A DNA stretch of 64,000 nt, taken from assembly GCA_963971425.1 (NCBI GenBank), contig OZ020518.1:13956190-14020189 (forward strand). The letters are read 5' to 3'. A program made the translations under genes and the position numbers. This document shows, in pieces, positions 50,501 through 62,915 of this stretch. The notes beneath the pieces are model-generated. The model was not told the DNA's origin. It searched no databases and saw nothing but the letters and a program-made list of their open reading frames with translations. Each line of letters opens with the position of its first letter. Positions within the stretch are counted from its first letter, which is position 1. The stretch comes from Bryoerythrophyllum caledonicum. Taxonomy: Eukaryota; Streptophyta; Bryopsida; Pottiales; Pottiaceae.

Positions 50501-52236
50501 CGATACACTGAGCCCATACCTCTTTATTATTTTTCTGGAACCTCTATTGAAATGGTTTCAAAGAGGTAATAATGGTTATACATTTGGCACTTCAAAAGTC
50601 ACCGTAAACTCGACCACATATGCTGACGATCTAGCGGCCATCTCCGGACGTCTCAAATCATTCCAAATTCAATTAGACAAAATAGAAATTTTTTGTCTAT
50701 GGACCGGGATGGAACTTGGGGTCCAAAAATGTGCAGTAACTGGATGCCCAAACAAATCCAAATAAATCCGACCGCCTTCAAAGCCCTTATCCAAGCTACC
50801 AATATCCACTATCGTAACCAACCAATTCCGGTACTAAACCAAAACCAACCCTACATATACCTTGGAATAAACCTAGTCCCATCGTTAAAATGGAAAATTC
50901 AAACTCACGCTACTACTACAAAACTTATTAAACAATGTAATGAACTCGCACTATGTCCGGCAACATTGCAACAAAAAATTAAAATGATTGATACCGTCAT
51001 ACGACCGGGTATCTCATATAGTTTCTATGCGGTCCCTTATTCCATGCCCACCATAAACAAACTTGATAAAAAAATCATAGCCATACAAAAGAATGTATGT
51101 GGACTCCCTAATTGTACGCCCAATGTCATAACACAACTCCCCCACGAGCTATTCGGATTAGAAGCTTTTTCCCTCAAAAATGCCTATCTACGTTGCATTG
51201 GAGAACAACTCCAAAATGCACTTAACGACAAGGGACGACTAGGGCTAATTTACAATGGACTCCTTCGACACATCCTTGCCATATATGGAGGAGCACAATA
51301 CCTCCAAAGACTTAAAAAATCTGATTGCCTTCGGTCCCCTATTATCCGCACACTTTTTCAACTCTAAACGGAAAGCCAAACATTCCTAAAAAACACACTA
51401 GAAGATTTTCTACTAGACCCCGCACCGCTTGAACAAAATTGGGCAGATAAAATACACAATCTCCCTAGACTTGACCGACAATTATCCGCCAAACTCCTAC
51501 AAAAACTTTTTTCCGCAAACATTACCGATCTAAAACAAATCACACTACCAAATGGAACACAACTTATGGACGACAAGAGCTACAAAACATTTTACAATAT
51601 CCCTCACAAATTAATAAAAAGTGCACTAAATATTGCTCAACAATTATTTTGTCAACCTTCATGCCTCCCTATATGCCCAAACCCTTGCACCACTCACGCC
51701 CCACCTTACACACTCAAAGACCAGTACATCATTGGCCACAATGACATCCACCCCAACATCAACCTCCCACTAATCCCTCCAAATCCGCCACATTCACGAC
51801 CATCTGCCCCTCCACCACATATATTAAAAAATCCTTCCATGCACCCAATAAACAACATAACCGCACACAAACATAGAAAGTACATTGACTCCAACAACAT
51901 AAGCAAACAATATACGTCATACCTATGCCATTGGCCCCACTATAACACCACCTACACCAAATGGCTCCCGCAAAGAAATCTTTTCCCTTGGCACTACCCA
52001 AACGCATCCTTACATAACACCGAAATCCTCACACAATACTACCTTAGAACTCAAAACAGTAATTACCTGAATATCATACAATTACACCACCCCCAAGCAC
52101 AACCTCAAGACAGAAGATTTGTCACGCCACCTCTTATTATCCCCCTCCTGAACATCTTCACAACCGAATGTAACCCTGAAACTGGCATCCTCATACAAAC
52201 AAATACAACTAGAATACAACAAGATAATGCCGACAT

Positions 52237-53985
52237 TAGGATTACCAATCCGACGTCCTTGGGGGTATGAGAGCGTACTACAACGTCCAAGGACAAGGAC
52301 GTCGGGACATCACTTCGGACGCAACGTCCAGGGGGGATAAAATGCACTTACGGAAGGCCCTGATAAGTTTTCTGGATCGTCAAATTGGACGAAGTGCCAC
52401 GCGGCAAGATCGCAGCTGTCAAAATGCGACAGGTCATCCGATCCGTCCCTACCGTTGTAGCGATCAAACGGCACCTTGGCAGTGCACCTGATTGGACGGC
52501 GGGTGGACCGATTGGATGGCCGGTGGACCGATCGTACGGCCGCAATTTGATCGCGCAGGCGCACGACGGCCGTCCGACTGGAGCGGGTTTGGTTGTGTTT
52601 GGTAAAGGTTTTGTTGGATTTTGTTGTGTTCTGTAAGATTTGAGGAGGGATTTTAAGATTTAATATGGGTTTGGCTTTTTGGTTTAGGTTCAGATGGTGT
52701 TCTTATCTACCGTTTGCCGCACGGTGGCCAATGGGCAGACATTCCTTACTCACTAGGTGAGACTTTCCTTACTCACGAGAGGTGAGCCTGGAGTGAGTTC
52801 TATTTTTTTTTGTCTGCTTATTTTTTTTAACATTCTGACGGGGGGAATTTTCTTTTTAGCAATATTTTGGGGAGCGGAATTTTCTCCTGGGTGCGGTGTG
52901 CACCGCTTGTGGAGCGGCGGTGGGCTTCAACGAGTGGATATTTTGCCACCACTCTGCCAGCCTTGAAAAGGTTCTTGACGCCAATTTCGAGTTGCTGAAG
53001 AGTCAAATCGGAGATCTGAAGAGCCAGATGGCGGAAGTGAAGAGTGATATGAAGATCCAGTGGGGCGACACGAAGGCAACTTTGGAAGAGCTGAAGGTTG
53101 ATTTGAAGGCCCTTCGCAGATATAAGTAAGCTTGAACTATGCATCTTTGACCCGCATTATGCTTCATTGACTGGAACTTGAGTCTTGTATCGTTGCTATC
53201 AATGTCGATGGCAAAGGGCTATTGGAAAATAGAATTTTTGAGGGAGAGAAAGCCTAAGTTTTTTGAGGTGCATGAAAAGGCCTGCATTGAATTCGGCTGT
53301 TACTGAAGGATCTTTAGCTAGACATCAGGAATACCAATCCGACGTCCTTCGGGTCTGAGAGCGTCCTAGGACGACCTAGAACGAGGACGTCCGGACGCCA
53401 CGTTGGACGCAGCGTCCTGGGGGGGGAAAATGCACCTACAGAAGGCCCTGGTAAGTTTTCTGGACTGTCAGATTCGACGAAGTGCCACGCGACAAGATCG
53501 CAGCAGTCAAAATGCGAGAAGTCGTCCGATCGGACCTCGGCCGTCCGCCTGATCGGACGGCCGGTGGACCGATCGTACGGCCACGATTTGATCGCGCGGG
53601 CGCACGACGGCCGACCGATCGGGCGGATGGCCGTGCGACCGTTTGATTGGAGGTCGAACGGCCGTGGTGGCGGTCGGCCTTATGGCCGTCCGCCACCCTA
53701 TAAAAGGCCGTCCGCCGCCACTCTCTCTCACTTTTTCTGTCCTCTCTCGAAATATATTTTTGAGTGGATGCGGAGTGGCTTTGGCTGGCATTTTTTCATC
53801 CATTGGCTCCTCATCTTTGGGAGGGAAAATGTGATTCACATTCAGGGGGGGAGTTTTTCGGTTTTTTCAAAGTTTTATTAAAAGTTTGTTCCAAACAGTT
53901 TTTAACTAAAAGTTTTTTTAAGAACTTGTTCCAAACAGTTTTTTCCTAAAAGTTTTTTTTAGAACTAGTTCCAAACAATTTTGGC
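52237..53985. mobile_element. Dimeric insertion of unknown class inside LINE ORF2
   Basis: Comparison with copy 2 shows clean interruption of the LINE, with a 7-bp duplication CCGACAT (52230-52236 and 53986-53992). The insert begins taggattaccaatccgacg and the same motif (aggaataccaatccgacgtc) recurs at about 53328; the two units share about 300 bp, rich in GATCGGACGGCC-type palindromes. Unit 2 has a TATA-like cctataaaagg (about 53699) and ends in three repeats of gttccaaacagttttt. No TG/CA LTR ends, inverted repeats or known protein are seen. It could be a small LTR/TRIM-like or other non-autonomous element. Confidence 0.6.
52896..53129 (+). CDS. Short coiled-coil ORF within the dimeric insertion
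   Basis: 77 codons ending in TAA, of which the last 50 form heptads (LLKSQIGDLKSQMAEVKSDM). Similar coiled coils occur in plant retrotransposon gag-like and captured gene fragments. There is no further evidence that it is expressed. Confidence 0.3.
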   Translation: MCTACGAAVGFNEWIFCHHSASLEKVLDANFELLKSQIGDLKSQMAEVKSDMKIQWGDTKATLEELKVDLKALRRYK

Positions 53986-56494
53986 CCGACATATATGAAG
54001 ATAATGATAGACACCTAATAACCATACCACTCGCTAGACTACAATGGTTGTGGAACCAATATCACAACTCACTACAAACCCTCATTAACATTGAACTAAT
54101 ACCCCAAACATTTGAAACCGAAATTGTTTGGCTATACCAAAGATATAAATACCGAATTCCTAAAAATGACCCCCTTAAAAATGCACACTGTACATTACCT
54201 GATCCTATATTAGACTACCTTATTACATCTCTGAATATCACACATTCATACTTCTCATCCCCCGTCACATGCTCCACAAAAATTTCAAAATTCTACTCTC
54301 CATTCGAATGAGATAAGATCTTTGGTTCTCTTGGTAAAGCTTTTGATCATAGGCGGAGCGGAACAGGCCTTGCACACCCTCACAACGAAGAAGAAACACA
54401 ACAAGCAACACATTGGGCACGTCTAGCGGCAAACTATGATCCCAACCACAACATCACCATTATTATTACTCCCGACACTCATTGGTACCACAATCCTAAC
54501 CCACACTTAGGCCCATTCTCGGACTCTCACATTATAGTACTATTTGAAGCGGACTCTATGACATACAAAGAACCCACTATACCACCGCAAATACAAACAC
54601 CCCGCCTTGATCCAGCAACCCTACGTATTCTATGTATACATCACCAAGCTCGAGAAATAAGTACTGTAGAAAACCTCACTCATCTCACTTTAATAGCAAA
54701 AAATCTAAACATTAACAAGGTACACACCGCAATTGCCCCTCCCACACCTATTTCAATCCGTGTAAACCGTAACAAAAAATGGTCTAAAACCCCCCACCCA
54801 AACATCTCCGCACTACCAATTACCGAACTGAGCCTCCGACTCCTGAACTACCAAATTAATACCGTCCTTAAATTTGACCCCAACTTTAGCTACTACACTG
54901 ATGGTTCCTTTAAAGAACCAACCGAAGTAAGCCCGGGACATTGGCACCGAGAAAAAGTCGGATATGGGTATTCAATTCATCCAAACAAATAAAATTAGGT
55001 AAAAGACTACATGGACTCCAAAATATTCTAAGAGCCGAAATGATGGCTTTATACAAAACCCTTAAGATAATCACCACTCAATACCCAAACAAACCAGCTC
55101 ACATTTTTACAGATTGCATAAATGTACTATATCTCCTTAATACACACATAAAACACCTCACTTTACACAACACTCACCCGGACAAAACTATCCTCACATC
55201 TATGGTTGTAATGCTCCAAAATTGTACACAAATTACTACACTCCACAAAGTCCAAGCTCATGCTAATATCGACGGCAATGAACAAGCTGACAAACTAGCA
55301 AAGGAAGGAAGAGAAAAAACCCACAAAAATGCCGAACACCCATACGAACACGCCCATGCCACCCCATATTACTTTCATAGATATGAATGGCCCTCTATAG
55401 GCGAAACTCCCGTCAAAGGCCCCATACGATTCTTGGACAAATACCTCAAAAAACATGATCTTGTAAATAACCTAGAAAAACTCACAGAAAATTTCTCCAA
55501 TATTGATAAATGGACCAGCACCCCAAATATTCACAACGCATTGTCCAACAATTTTTGGAAAAACCCCATAATTACGGACTCACAAATCACATGCCTAATC
55601 AAATTCCGCACCGGACAATACATGGGAAATGCCCGCAAACAACTCTTCTTCAAAATAGAAAGATTTCCTACAATAACATGTCCAATTTGCAACACCACGG
55701 ACCCGGACACATGGCTACATGTCTTACTCAAGTGCCAAAACCCCCATATACACTCACTAATTGTCAAAAGACATAAGAAAGCCGTATGGGCTATTCGTAA
55801 ACTACTTATATCATCAACCAAATCCGCGTGCTTCATTCTCATGAATGCCGAAACCTTTAATGACAACCCACAAGAAAATACGGTCCCTCCTTGGCTGTTA
55901 CCATGCAGTTGTCACACTCAAAGATGCCACTGCAATGCAAGATTCAAACCGGACCTACTATGTGTTAGAGGACTTTCATACAAAGACCCCCCACCAAACC
56001 ACATAGACCCGAGTCTCACTATTCAGTTGATTGAATTCACATATTGCAATGATAGATTCTCTCCGGACACTATTGCAAATAAAACAAACAAATACCAACC
56101 ATTACTTGAAGATATTCAAGCACTAGGATGGAAAGTAGACCCCCTCATTGTCATCACCGCGGGTGCTAGAGCCACCACCTTCATTCCCTCAATGACAACC
56201 CTTGAAGAAACATTTAAAATCCCCATTACTTCAATCAAAACCACTTTTTATAATATTAACACTATTGCAATTCAACATGCTATGTCGATACTCTTGCATA
56301 AACGAAAACTTGAAAACAACCAACTTCTTCCTGATTCATCGAACCCCCCTCCATAGACCTACACTAATACTTCACAGTACACGCCCTCCCTCTTTTGGAG
56401 ACTTTTGGGACCTTGGGTCCTATGTTATTGGTTACTTGTTATCGGGTATATAGTGTCTACCCTTGTAAGGGGGAAGTAGTTCCATACTACTAAT

Positions 56495-56572
56495 CCATGC
56501 CCGGTGGGCATGGACTTAGTGGTGGAATGAATGGACACTTTATTCACGCCGGCCCCCTTCGGAAACCGGCGT
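56495..56572 (+). other. 3'-terminal hairpins of LINE copy 3
   Basis: Perfect palindrome ccatgcccggtgggcatgg (56495-56513) and a 7-bp stem acgccgg/ccggcgt (56546-56572, 13-nt loop), followed by the TTC tail. Both are present in copy 2, and the terminal stem in copy 1. Confidence 0.75.
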
Positions 56573-56602
56573 TCTTCTTCTTTTTCTTCAAGTCTACACT
56601 CT

Positions 56603-57680
56603 GACGCAATGAAACTAGAAGCCACAACATTCAATAGAAGGAATTGTGCAATCCACTCATCAATATCCTTTTGGGTGATTCTGTGAAACTGAGTGTGGAT
56701 CGTCACATGCTTGGAGGTGTCGGCACCGGTAGGGCTCCTTGGCCTCGCCAACAACCAACCATTAGAGTCACCCCTCCACCCAAAGCCATCCGAAGGACCG
56801 TGGTTGTAGCTAAGAGCAACATAGTCCATGCTTCCAAATGGATGGCATACTTGTCGAGAGATGCATATGACCACGTTTCTTGAGCATCTATAAGGCGATG
56901 AAATCTTGCCTCGCGAGATCAATAACCCAACTTTTAAATCCTATTTGTAAATGAAGAATCCAAAACTTGATGAATGTTGATTTCATTGCTAAATGTGATC
57001 TACCTTTGTTGTCACCTCTAGATTTAGATTACCAAAGACTAGAGCCTCGATAGGCCTTGCCTTTATAGTTTGTATGTGTGGGAGTCTAAAACTCCCACTT
57101 GGTCGCCCCTACCAAAAAAAATAGTTAAAATAGGATTTTTGATATTAGTTAACTAGAAAAGTAATTAGTATTGTGTGAAATGAGATTAGATAGCGAATAG
57201 AGAAATAGGGAAATGCTTATGTAGTTAATTAGGTTTATAGTGGTGATTAAACCGGGTCTTAAAATCACTAATTTAAGTCCCGAGAAACAATTTCAAAAGA
57301 GCCCTGGGAGATATCGCGGGACGTAAGTCTAAAATCACCACTTAAATCTAAATTAACTAGTTAAGTTTAGAAGGTAGTTAGAAGTATTTGAATTCTAGAT
57401 ACTAATTCTTGTTTGAATTAGTAGTAATGGTAGAGAAAAGAAAAGACAAAAAAAAACAAAAAACAAAACATACTTGGGTATCAACCCGGGTATGAACTAG
57501 CCCGAGTACCAACCTGGGTATGGGATGATACCCTGGTACCCGGGTATCTCCAACCGTCTTGGCCGACCCTCTCTCCCCGAAATTTTCCCCTTCTGTCAAG
57601 AACTCTTCTTCTCTCCCCTCTAGAGCTCTTCTCTTTCCCCTTCCTTCTCTAAAATCTTCCCCCCCCTCAAATTTTCTCCT
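56603..57680. other. Host sequence right of LINE copy 3, unrecognised
   Basis: The minus strand near 56590-56720 has a gag-like text (HRITQKDIDEWIAQF), suggesting that the LINE jumped into older repeat sequence. 57475-57550 is rich in cccgggta/tacccggg. No gene is supported. Confidence 0.3.
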
Positions 57681-57689
57681 ATATCTCCC

Positions 57690-57925
57690 ACTCTAGTTCT
57701 CTCTCTCTCTCATAAGTTCTCCCTCTCTCTCTCATAAGTTCTCCCTCTCTCTCTATTTAGTCTTTATTTGGAGTTGGGGTTTGAAGAAGTAGTCGAAGAG
57801 GTGGTGCAACAAGAAGTTACAACTAGGATTTGGTGGAAGAGGTGCGCGAGCTAAAGTTTGGTGGAAGAAGCGCGCAAGCTAGGGTTTGGTGGAAGAAGTG
57901 CGCGATCTAGGGTTTGGTGGAGATT
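57690..57925. repeat. CT-rich and tagggtttggtggaagaa tandem repeats
   Basis: 57690-57760 has three copies of a 24-bp unit ctctctctcataagttctcc. 57820-57920 has about three copies of a 33-36 bp unit containing ctagggtttggtggaagaag and gcgcg. Confidence 0.7.
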
Positions 57926-58531
57926 TCTAGGGTTTGTGGAAGTGGAGGAGATTTGTGACCAAAGCGAGAAGATAAAAGAGACAAAGGAAGGAGGTTGCGG
58001 GTGCAACAACAAATGTGACTCTTGCCCACATTAGATTTCTTTTGTTTGTGAGAATTTCTTGTTTGTGGGTCTTTTCCTCTCTTGTCTACCGGGGAGACTC
58101 CCCAGTAACATCCTCACCGGTCTAGAGAATATTGTGTTGTTTACATGTATAGTTGTTATCGATTGTCCTAGTTTTGTGGCAAATTGTTATTTTGAGTTGT
58201 CTCCATCGTCCTATCATTTTAGATCTTGCCCACAATTCCTTTCTTTTTCCCGGTCTTCCCGGTCAACCGAGAAGAACATCTTTCTAAGTCCTTGTCTCCA
58301 AAGTCCTCACCTAGTTACGATTATATGTGACCTTATGTTGTTAATATGTTGCTAGATGTGTGAGACGCCTATATCCACATATTCTAGCAAAGTGTTCCGG
58401 AGTTGTTTACCGATTGACCGGTAGACTTGTGTTTCCGGGCCGGACCGGAGTTTGTGACAAGTTAATAGGGAGATTGGTGGAAGTACAGGCATTTTGAGAA
58501 TTATGTCCACTCGGAACAACATGGCTTTCCG

Positions 58532-58901
58532 GTGAGTCGGGTGGATTCTCCATCCTCGAAGGAATGGGGCTTGAAGGTCTATGAAAGAAAAAGAAGCCTC
58601 CCAGTAACTTCTACCGGGAAGGAACCGGTAGACCTCCTTTCCTCAACCCCGGAGTCCTTGGTGGAGTCCTCTGTGGCTAATCTAATCGAGCTTAAAGAGA
58701 CTCCGTATGTATCCAGATACACCCAACCTTCCGGTGGATACCGCCACTCCACCGGTAGACCTCTCAGTGGATATTCCCAATCCATCGGTAGACCTCCTGG
58801 TTGAGACATCCGACCTCCCGGGAGATTCTTTTTATCATATTGGTACATCCAGACGTGGTGACAATCTCTATACGTCTGAATCGGAAGAGTCTTCCGGTTG
58901 A
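58532..58901 (+). CDS. Low-complexity coding-like region, unidentified
   Basis: Two overlapping plus frames (to 58804 and to 58901) encode Ser/Pro/Val-rich sequence with repeated PVDL/PSVDL units (SVDLLVETSDLPG), based on ccggtagacctcc repeats. A frameshift between them would make one reading. It could be a decayed retrotransposon part; no family is recognised. Confidence 0.2.
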
Positions 58902-59157
58902 GTCTTTGTTATATGTTATGTGTTGATTTACCTCACCGGTTGGTGAGATGTTATTTTAAGTTGCTAAAATTAAACACTAGGATGAGAATAGTGATGTCGA
59001 TGGGGCCCCATTGCCCACCCGGTCACTACCACTTGAGTGGTTTATCCGGCTATTTAGTTTTGTTAGGGAAAGGTTCACCGGTTCCGGAACCAGGAGTCTT
59101 CCGGTTTACCGGTCTACCGGTAATCCGCCGGTGACTAGGCTACCCTTGATTTTAGGA

Positions 59158-59340
59158 TCTAGATGTCGTTTTATCATTAACTAGATTCACTTTTGGAGGA
59201 TATCTATTGACTTTAGTGCACTCTCTAGATGCCGTTTTATCCTTTTGGGGGCTAGTTTTGGAGGGTAGCTATTGACATTAGTGCACTCTTTAAATGCCAT
59301 TTTCACCTTTTGGAGATCTAGTTTTGGAGGCCAACTAGTG
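59158..59340. repeat. Three tandem 60-68 bp repeats
   Basis: Units start tctagatgtcgttttatc, tctagatgccgttttatc and tttaaatgccattttcac, and each includes ttttggagg and, in two, attga..ttagtgcactc. Confidence 0.75.
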
Positions 59341-60372
59341 GCCTTTGTATACTTGAAAGCCTTGGGCTCTTGTGTTAAGTACTCTTCTTTTTGTTGATGT
59401 GCTCGTATCTTGCCTTCATTGCTTGTGTCTAGAGTCTTTGTTGAGCTTGTGTGAACAGACCGGGAGTGGGTTGAGTCCTCCTAGTATGTCTTTGCTAGGT
59501 GTGCAAGATTGTGACTTGTTGTGGATTAAGTGATTGAGTGTGAGTAGAGACATCCCGAGGGGCTAAGATATCCGGGTTAGATAGGTAGAGTGAGGTCCCG
59601 GACTTATGCTCTAGACTTTTCACCGGTGGGACCGGGAAGAGTTGCTTTACTGGATGAGATCTGGGAAGCCCACGGCTATTTATGATAGCCTCCCTTAAGT
59701 GGAAAATGTTTGGATTGGTGGGGAGCAGGGGGTGACATCCCCCTTCTCTTGGTACATCGGGAAACATCCTGGTTAAGCCTGAGTTCGGAGAATTCCGAGA
59801 TTATTATCTTTGTAGTGGATGAGTTCCGACAATCCCCGTAGAAGGTTGTTTTGCTTATATGATTTGCTTAGAACTAACTTGTTGTGAGTCTTGTATCTTC
59901 TTGCTTTGATTCATTGGGTGTGGTTGTAGTTGGAACCCGGGCTTGCGTGATCGGTTTACCAGGACAAGTTCTCGGTGGATTGTGAAGACTGGTGAACCGG
60001 CTGCGACCTTTTTAACTTTTTCAACATGTAGGGCTAGATTGTGGATATTGTGGCCTCTGGACTGCGAGAACGGAGGGCAGTGACTTTCCGGGCACTATAA
60101 AAACTTACCGGAAATCTACTCTGACGCTCAACAGAGTTTAATTGAAACACATGTGGTTACTTATTACCGATTACTAAGGTACTAGGGAAGCCATCCTCCG
60201 GGATGTGCCGAGGTATTATGTGTGGATTGTTGTTAAGATGTATAGAGTTTGATGCACGATAAGAATCCCTAGAAACGATCTGGTAAGATGGGCTTGCTTA
60301 AGGTTAATTTTGGTTAATTTTGAAAATAACAAACGACTAGACTACGACAGTATGTAAACTACAAACTCTCAT

Positions 60373-60740
60373 GTTAGCACCGACAGCCTCCATGCAGCCC
60401 CTATGTTGGCACCGGCAGCCCCATTCTCACACCGATCGCCTCCATGTTGGCATCGGAAGCCCCCATGCCGGCATCGGCAACCCCCATGCGGACATTGGCA
60501 GCCTCGATGTTGACACCGACAACCACCATGTTAGCACCAAAAGCCCCATGCCCGCATCAACAACCTTCATGCTAACACTGACAACCGCCATGCTAACACT
60601 GGAAGCCCCCATACCAACACTAGCAGTCTCTATGTTGACATCGACAACCTCTATGATGGCACCGGAAGCCCCCATGCCGGCACTGGCAGCCTCCGTGCTA
60701 ACACAAGCAACTCCATAATGGCATCGGCGGCTCCATACAA
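60373..60740. repeat. 24-bp minisatellite, about 15 copies
   Basis: Consensus near atgttggcaccgacagcctc (24 bp, eight codons), strongly diverged between copies. The reading frames across it are only a consequence of the repeat. Confidence 0.85.
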
Positions 60741-60888
60741 CTCCATGTCGGCACCAATAATCTCGGTTGGCAAGCAACAAAAAGCAATGAGAGTACATGT
60801 AGATATCAACTAGGAGTTGCTAGATATTGAAATGACTCCCAAATGAAAGATGTTATTTGAAGAACCTTCAATCCAAAGGCAAGTGCTA

Positions 60889-61620
60889 TGAAGTTTCTTG
60901 TAGGCACTCTTGAGGGAGTGCCGGTGCCAAAAGCTCTCTAAAGCACACTCTTGAGAATTTGATGCGACTACTAAATTGGTGTAGCACATTAGCAATGGAG
61001 CTTAGATGAGAGCGTTATGTATGAATGAAGTTTTGTGTTGACATACTTCATCTACAGATGTGATACACTCCTCGAAGCTCGATTCCTAATGTGCCACGCC
61101 ATTTTAGAATGTGCGTCACAAACTGTGTGGCAAGGTTTAAATAGAATGGACTTGTCATTCACTACCAAGGAGGTGCCGCTAATGGCACCCTTTTTTATTG
61201 TGCATTGGCGTTTCTTGTAGGCACTCTCAAAAGAGTATCGGTGCCGACAGCCTTCTAGAGCACACTCTTGAAAATTTGATGCAATTTCTGAAATGGTGTA
61301 GCAATGGAGCTTGGATGAGAGATTTATGCATGAATGAAATTTTATGTTGACATACTTCATCCACACATATTACGATCTTTGAAGCTCAATTTCTAACGTG
61401 TCACATCATTTTAGAAAGTTCATCACAAGTTCTAGAGCGTGACTTATCATTCATTAACAAAGGGGTGCAACTGATGGCATCCCTTTTTACTATGCCTTGG
61501 AGTTTCTTGTAGGCACTTCCAAAGGAGTGCCGGTGCCGCCCGCCCTCTAGAGCACACTTCTAAACATTTGAGCCCTTCATGTCCTTGTCCCTCGCCCTTG
61601 ATGTCGTATTTCTGATGTTG
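60889..61620. repeat. Three direct repeats of about 300 bp
   Basis: Copies start tttcttgtaggcactc at about 60892, 61209 and 61502 and contain agagcacactcttgaraatttgatgc, gttgacatacttcat and catcattttagaa; the third is truncated near 61620. An internal small inverted repeat is based on gtgccggtgcc/ggcacc. Confidence 0.8.
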
Positions 61621-62520
61621 CAATGGCGTTGCACTATCCTCTCCAACAATTAGCAAACTCTCACCTTCACCAATCTCTAATAATAGGGCACAAGGGATAT
61701 CTCCTAAGTCATCCTCTTGGCCTTGCGTCTTCTCATCTTTGCCTTCAACTACTTACTACTTGAAAAATGGAGAATCGCATTTCCTTTTTTTTCTTCTTTT
61801 CCTCAACTATATGAACATGTATTCAAGTGACAATTTCATCAAGAATCTGCAACAAATCACATCTCCTATCAATCTAATTAGAAAGCAATGCGCATGACAA
61901 AAGATCCATCAGATACCCCCATGATTGAAGTTCGACTGATCCCCCCTCCCCCCAAAGAGCATCAATTTCATTTGTCTCTATGTGGAGATCAAGTCGGCCA
62001 AGGCCCACAAGGCTCGTGAAGTTCTTTGAGAGGTTGGTGAGGATATGGGCCTAGATCTAGATGTCAATTTAACTACTGGCGCATACAATTCTCCAAGTCC
62101 AAAATATATGGACAACGTTATTATTGGGCACAATCAACTTACTCATTTTGCAAATAGAGGAATCCAATTGTGATGTTATCGATTGGTATATCATCTAAGT
62201 ACCTAAACATTGCTCTAGTGTAGCATGGAGGAAAGCTATTGTGCGAGCGTAGAGATGCGAGAGGAGAGCAGCGAGCCTTGATTCGCGAGCCGAGAGCGCA
62301 AAAATAGAGAATATTTTTACCCACTGTGTCCACTATGATCCCTCTCTTTGAGTAGTATAGATTGTTGTACTCTTAGTAAAAATTTATATGAAAAGTAAAA
62401 ACTTACAGCATTTAGAAGTCATTTACTGCCCATGACACTAAACATCAAAATCAGTGTAGTTAGTGATAGAGGCATCTCTTGCGCCTAACTATAGGAACCA
62501 TAACGTAACCCCTTATTTTT
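61621..62520. other. No recognised feature
   Basis: Mixed-composition sequence; I see no coding-like exon, RNA gene or transposon terminus. Confidence 0.3.
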
Positions 62521-62527
62521 GCTTATA

Positions 62528-62915
62528 GTCAAGGCAGATTCAGGATCTTTCGGGAGACGGTTGACATAGCAGTTGGAAATTGCTTGGATAGATTCGCTCG
62601 GGTTCTCAAGATTTCAAATGATCCTAGTCCCCGGGTATAACATCGAGCAGGTATGATTGTGGTTTGCTGTAAGTTTGATGATTTTAATATTAAATGATTC
62701 AATTTTAATTTTAATTTTTCTGATTTTGTCTTTGTTGATTTTGATTTATGAAATTCTCAGCTTGCCAAAAAGACCAAAAGCTAGTGGAGCTGTCTTATGT
62801 GGTAAAGGGAATTGACGTTTTCTTCAACGGCCTCCTCAATTTTGTGGAAGAGCTTGCAAATTGCACTTCTACATGCGATGAAATTACTCTATCGGATCTT
62901 TGCTTCTCTCTACAG
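62528..62915 (+). CDS. Possible partial gene, two exon-like segments, unidentified
   Basis: The better exon is 62761-62915: acceptor gaaattctcag, 51 open codons in one frame only ([20 protein letters not shown] ... LSDLCFSLQ), donor CAG/gtttg. About 110 bp earlier, 62532-62638 is open in one frame ([20 protein letters not shown]) and ends near ggtataac or gcaggtatg. Amino-acid composition looks like a real soluble helical protein. The junction phase between the two is not clean. Further exons may lie outside the window or in 63000-64000. I do not recognise the family. Confidence 0.35.

Larger units (their letters stand above)
47583..56356 (+). pseudogene. LINE ORF2 relic (copy 3)
   Basis: Same domain order as copy 2: endonuclease (AIIAIQETKLTATKS near 48310), reverse transcriptase with YADD at 50619-50630, RNase H (YYTDGSFKEP near 54890, TDCINVLY near 55110, NEQADKLAKEG near 55280) and the C-terminal CPICNTTDPDTWLHVLLKC. 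Multiple lesions include TGA for CGA near 48843 and TAG for TGG near 49314 and 49383. A 1.75 kb insertion at 52237-53985 separates RT from RNase H. The last 471 codons (54941-56356) are still open. Confidence 0.92.
41583..56591 (+). mobile_element. LINE copy 3, full length but decayed, interrupted
   Basis: An 11-bp duplication GTCTACACTCT flanks it (41572-41582 and 56592-56602). Same family as copy 2: 5' region (to about 45076), ORF1 relic, short AAC/CAA spacer, 2A-like motif, ORF2 relic and a 3' UTR with two hairpins and a TTCTTCTTCTTTTTCTTC tail. A 1749-bp insertion splits ORF2 at 52237. Many in-frame stops and frameshifts show that it is older than copy 2. Both 5' ends face each other across 5.35 kb. 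Confidence 0.93.

Noticed and set aside
56425..56922. 165-codon minus-strand gene
   Set aside because: It runs across the LINE 3' end and its target duplication, so it is a chance fusion of unrelated sequence.
60371..60798. Frames of 115 and 123 codons over the 24-bp minisatellite
   Set aside because: Repeat length divisible by three keeps frames open by chance.
60889..61620. CRISPR-like or LTR pair
   Set aside because: Three long direct repeats without spacers of constant size, and no TG/CA ends or coding region between them.
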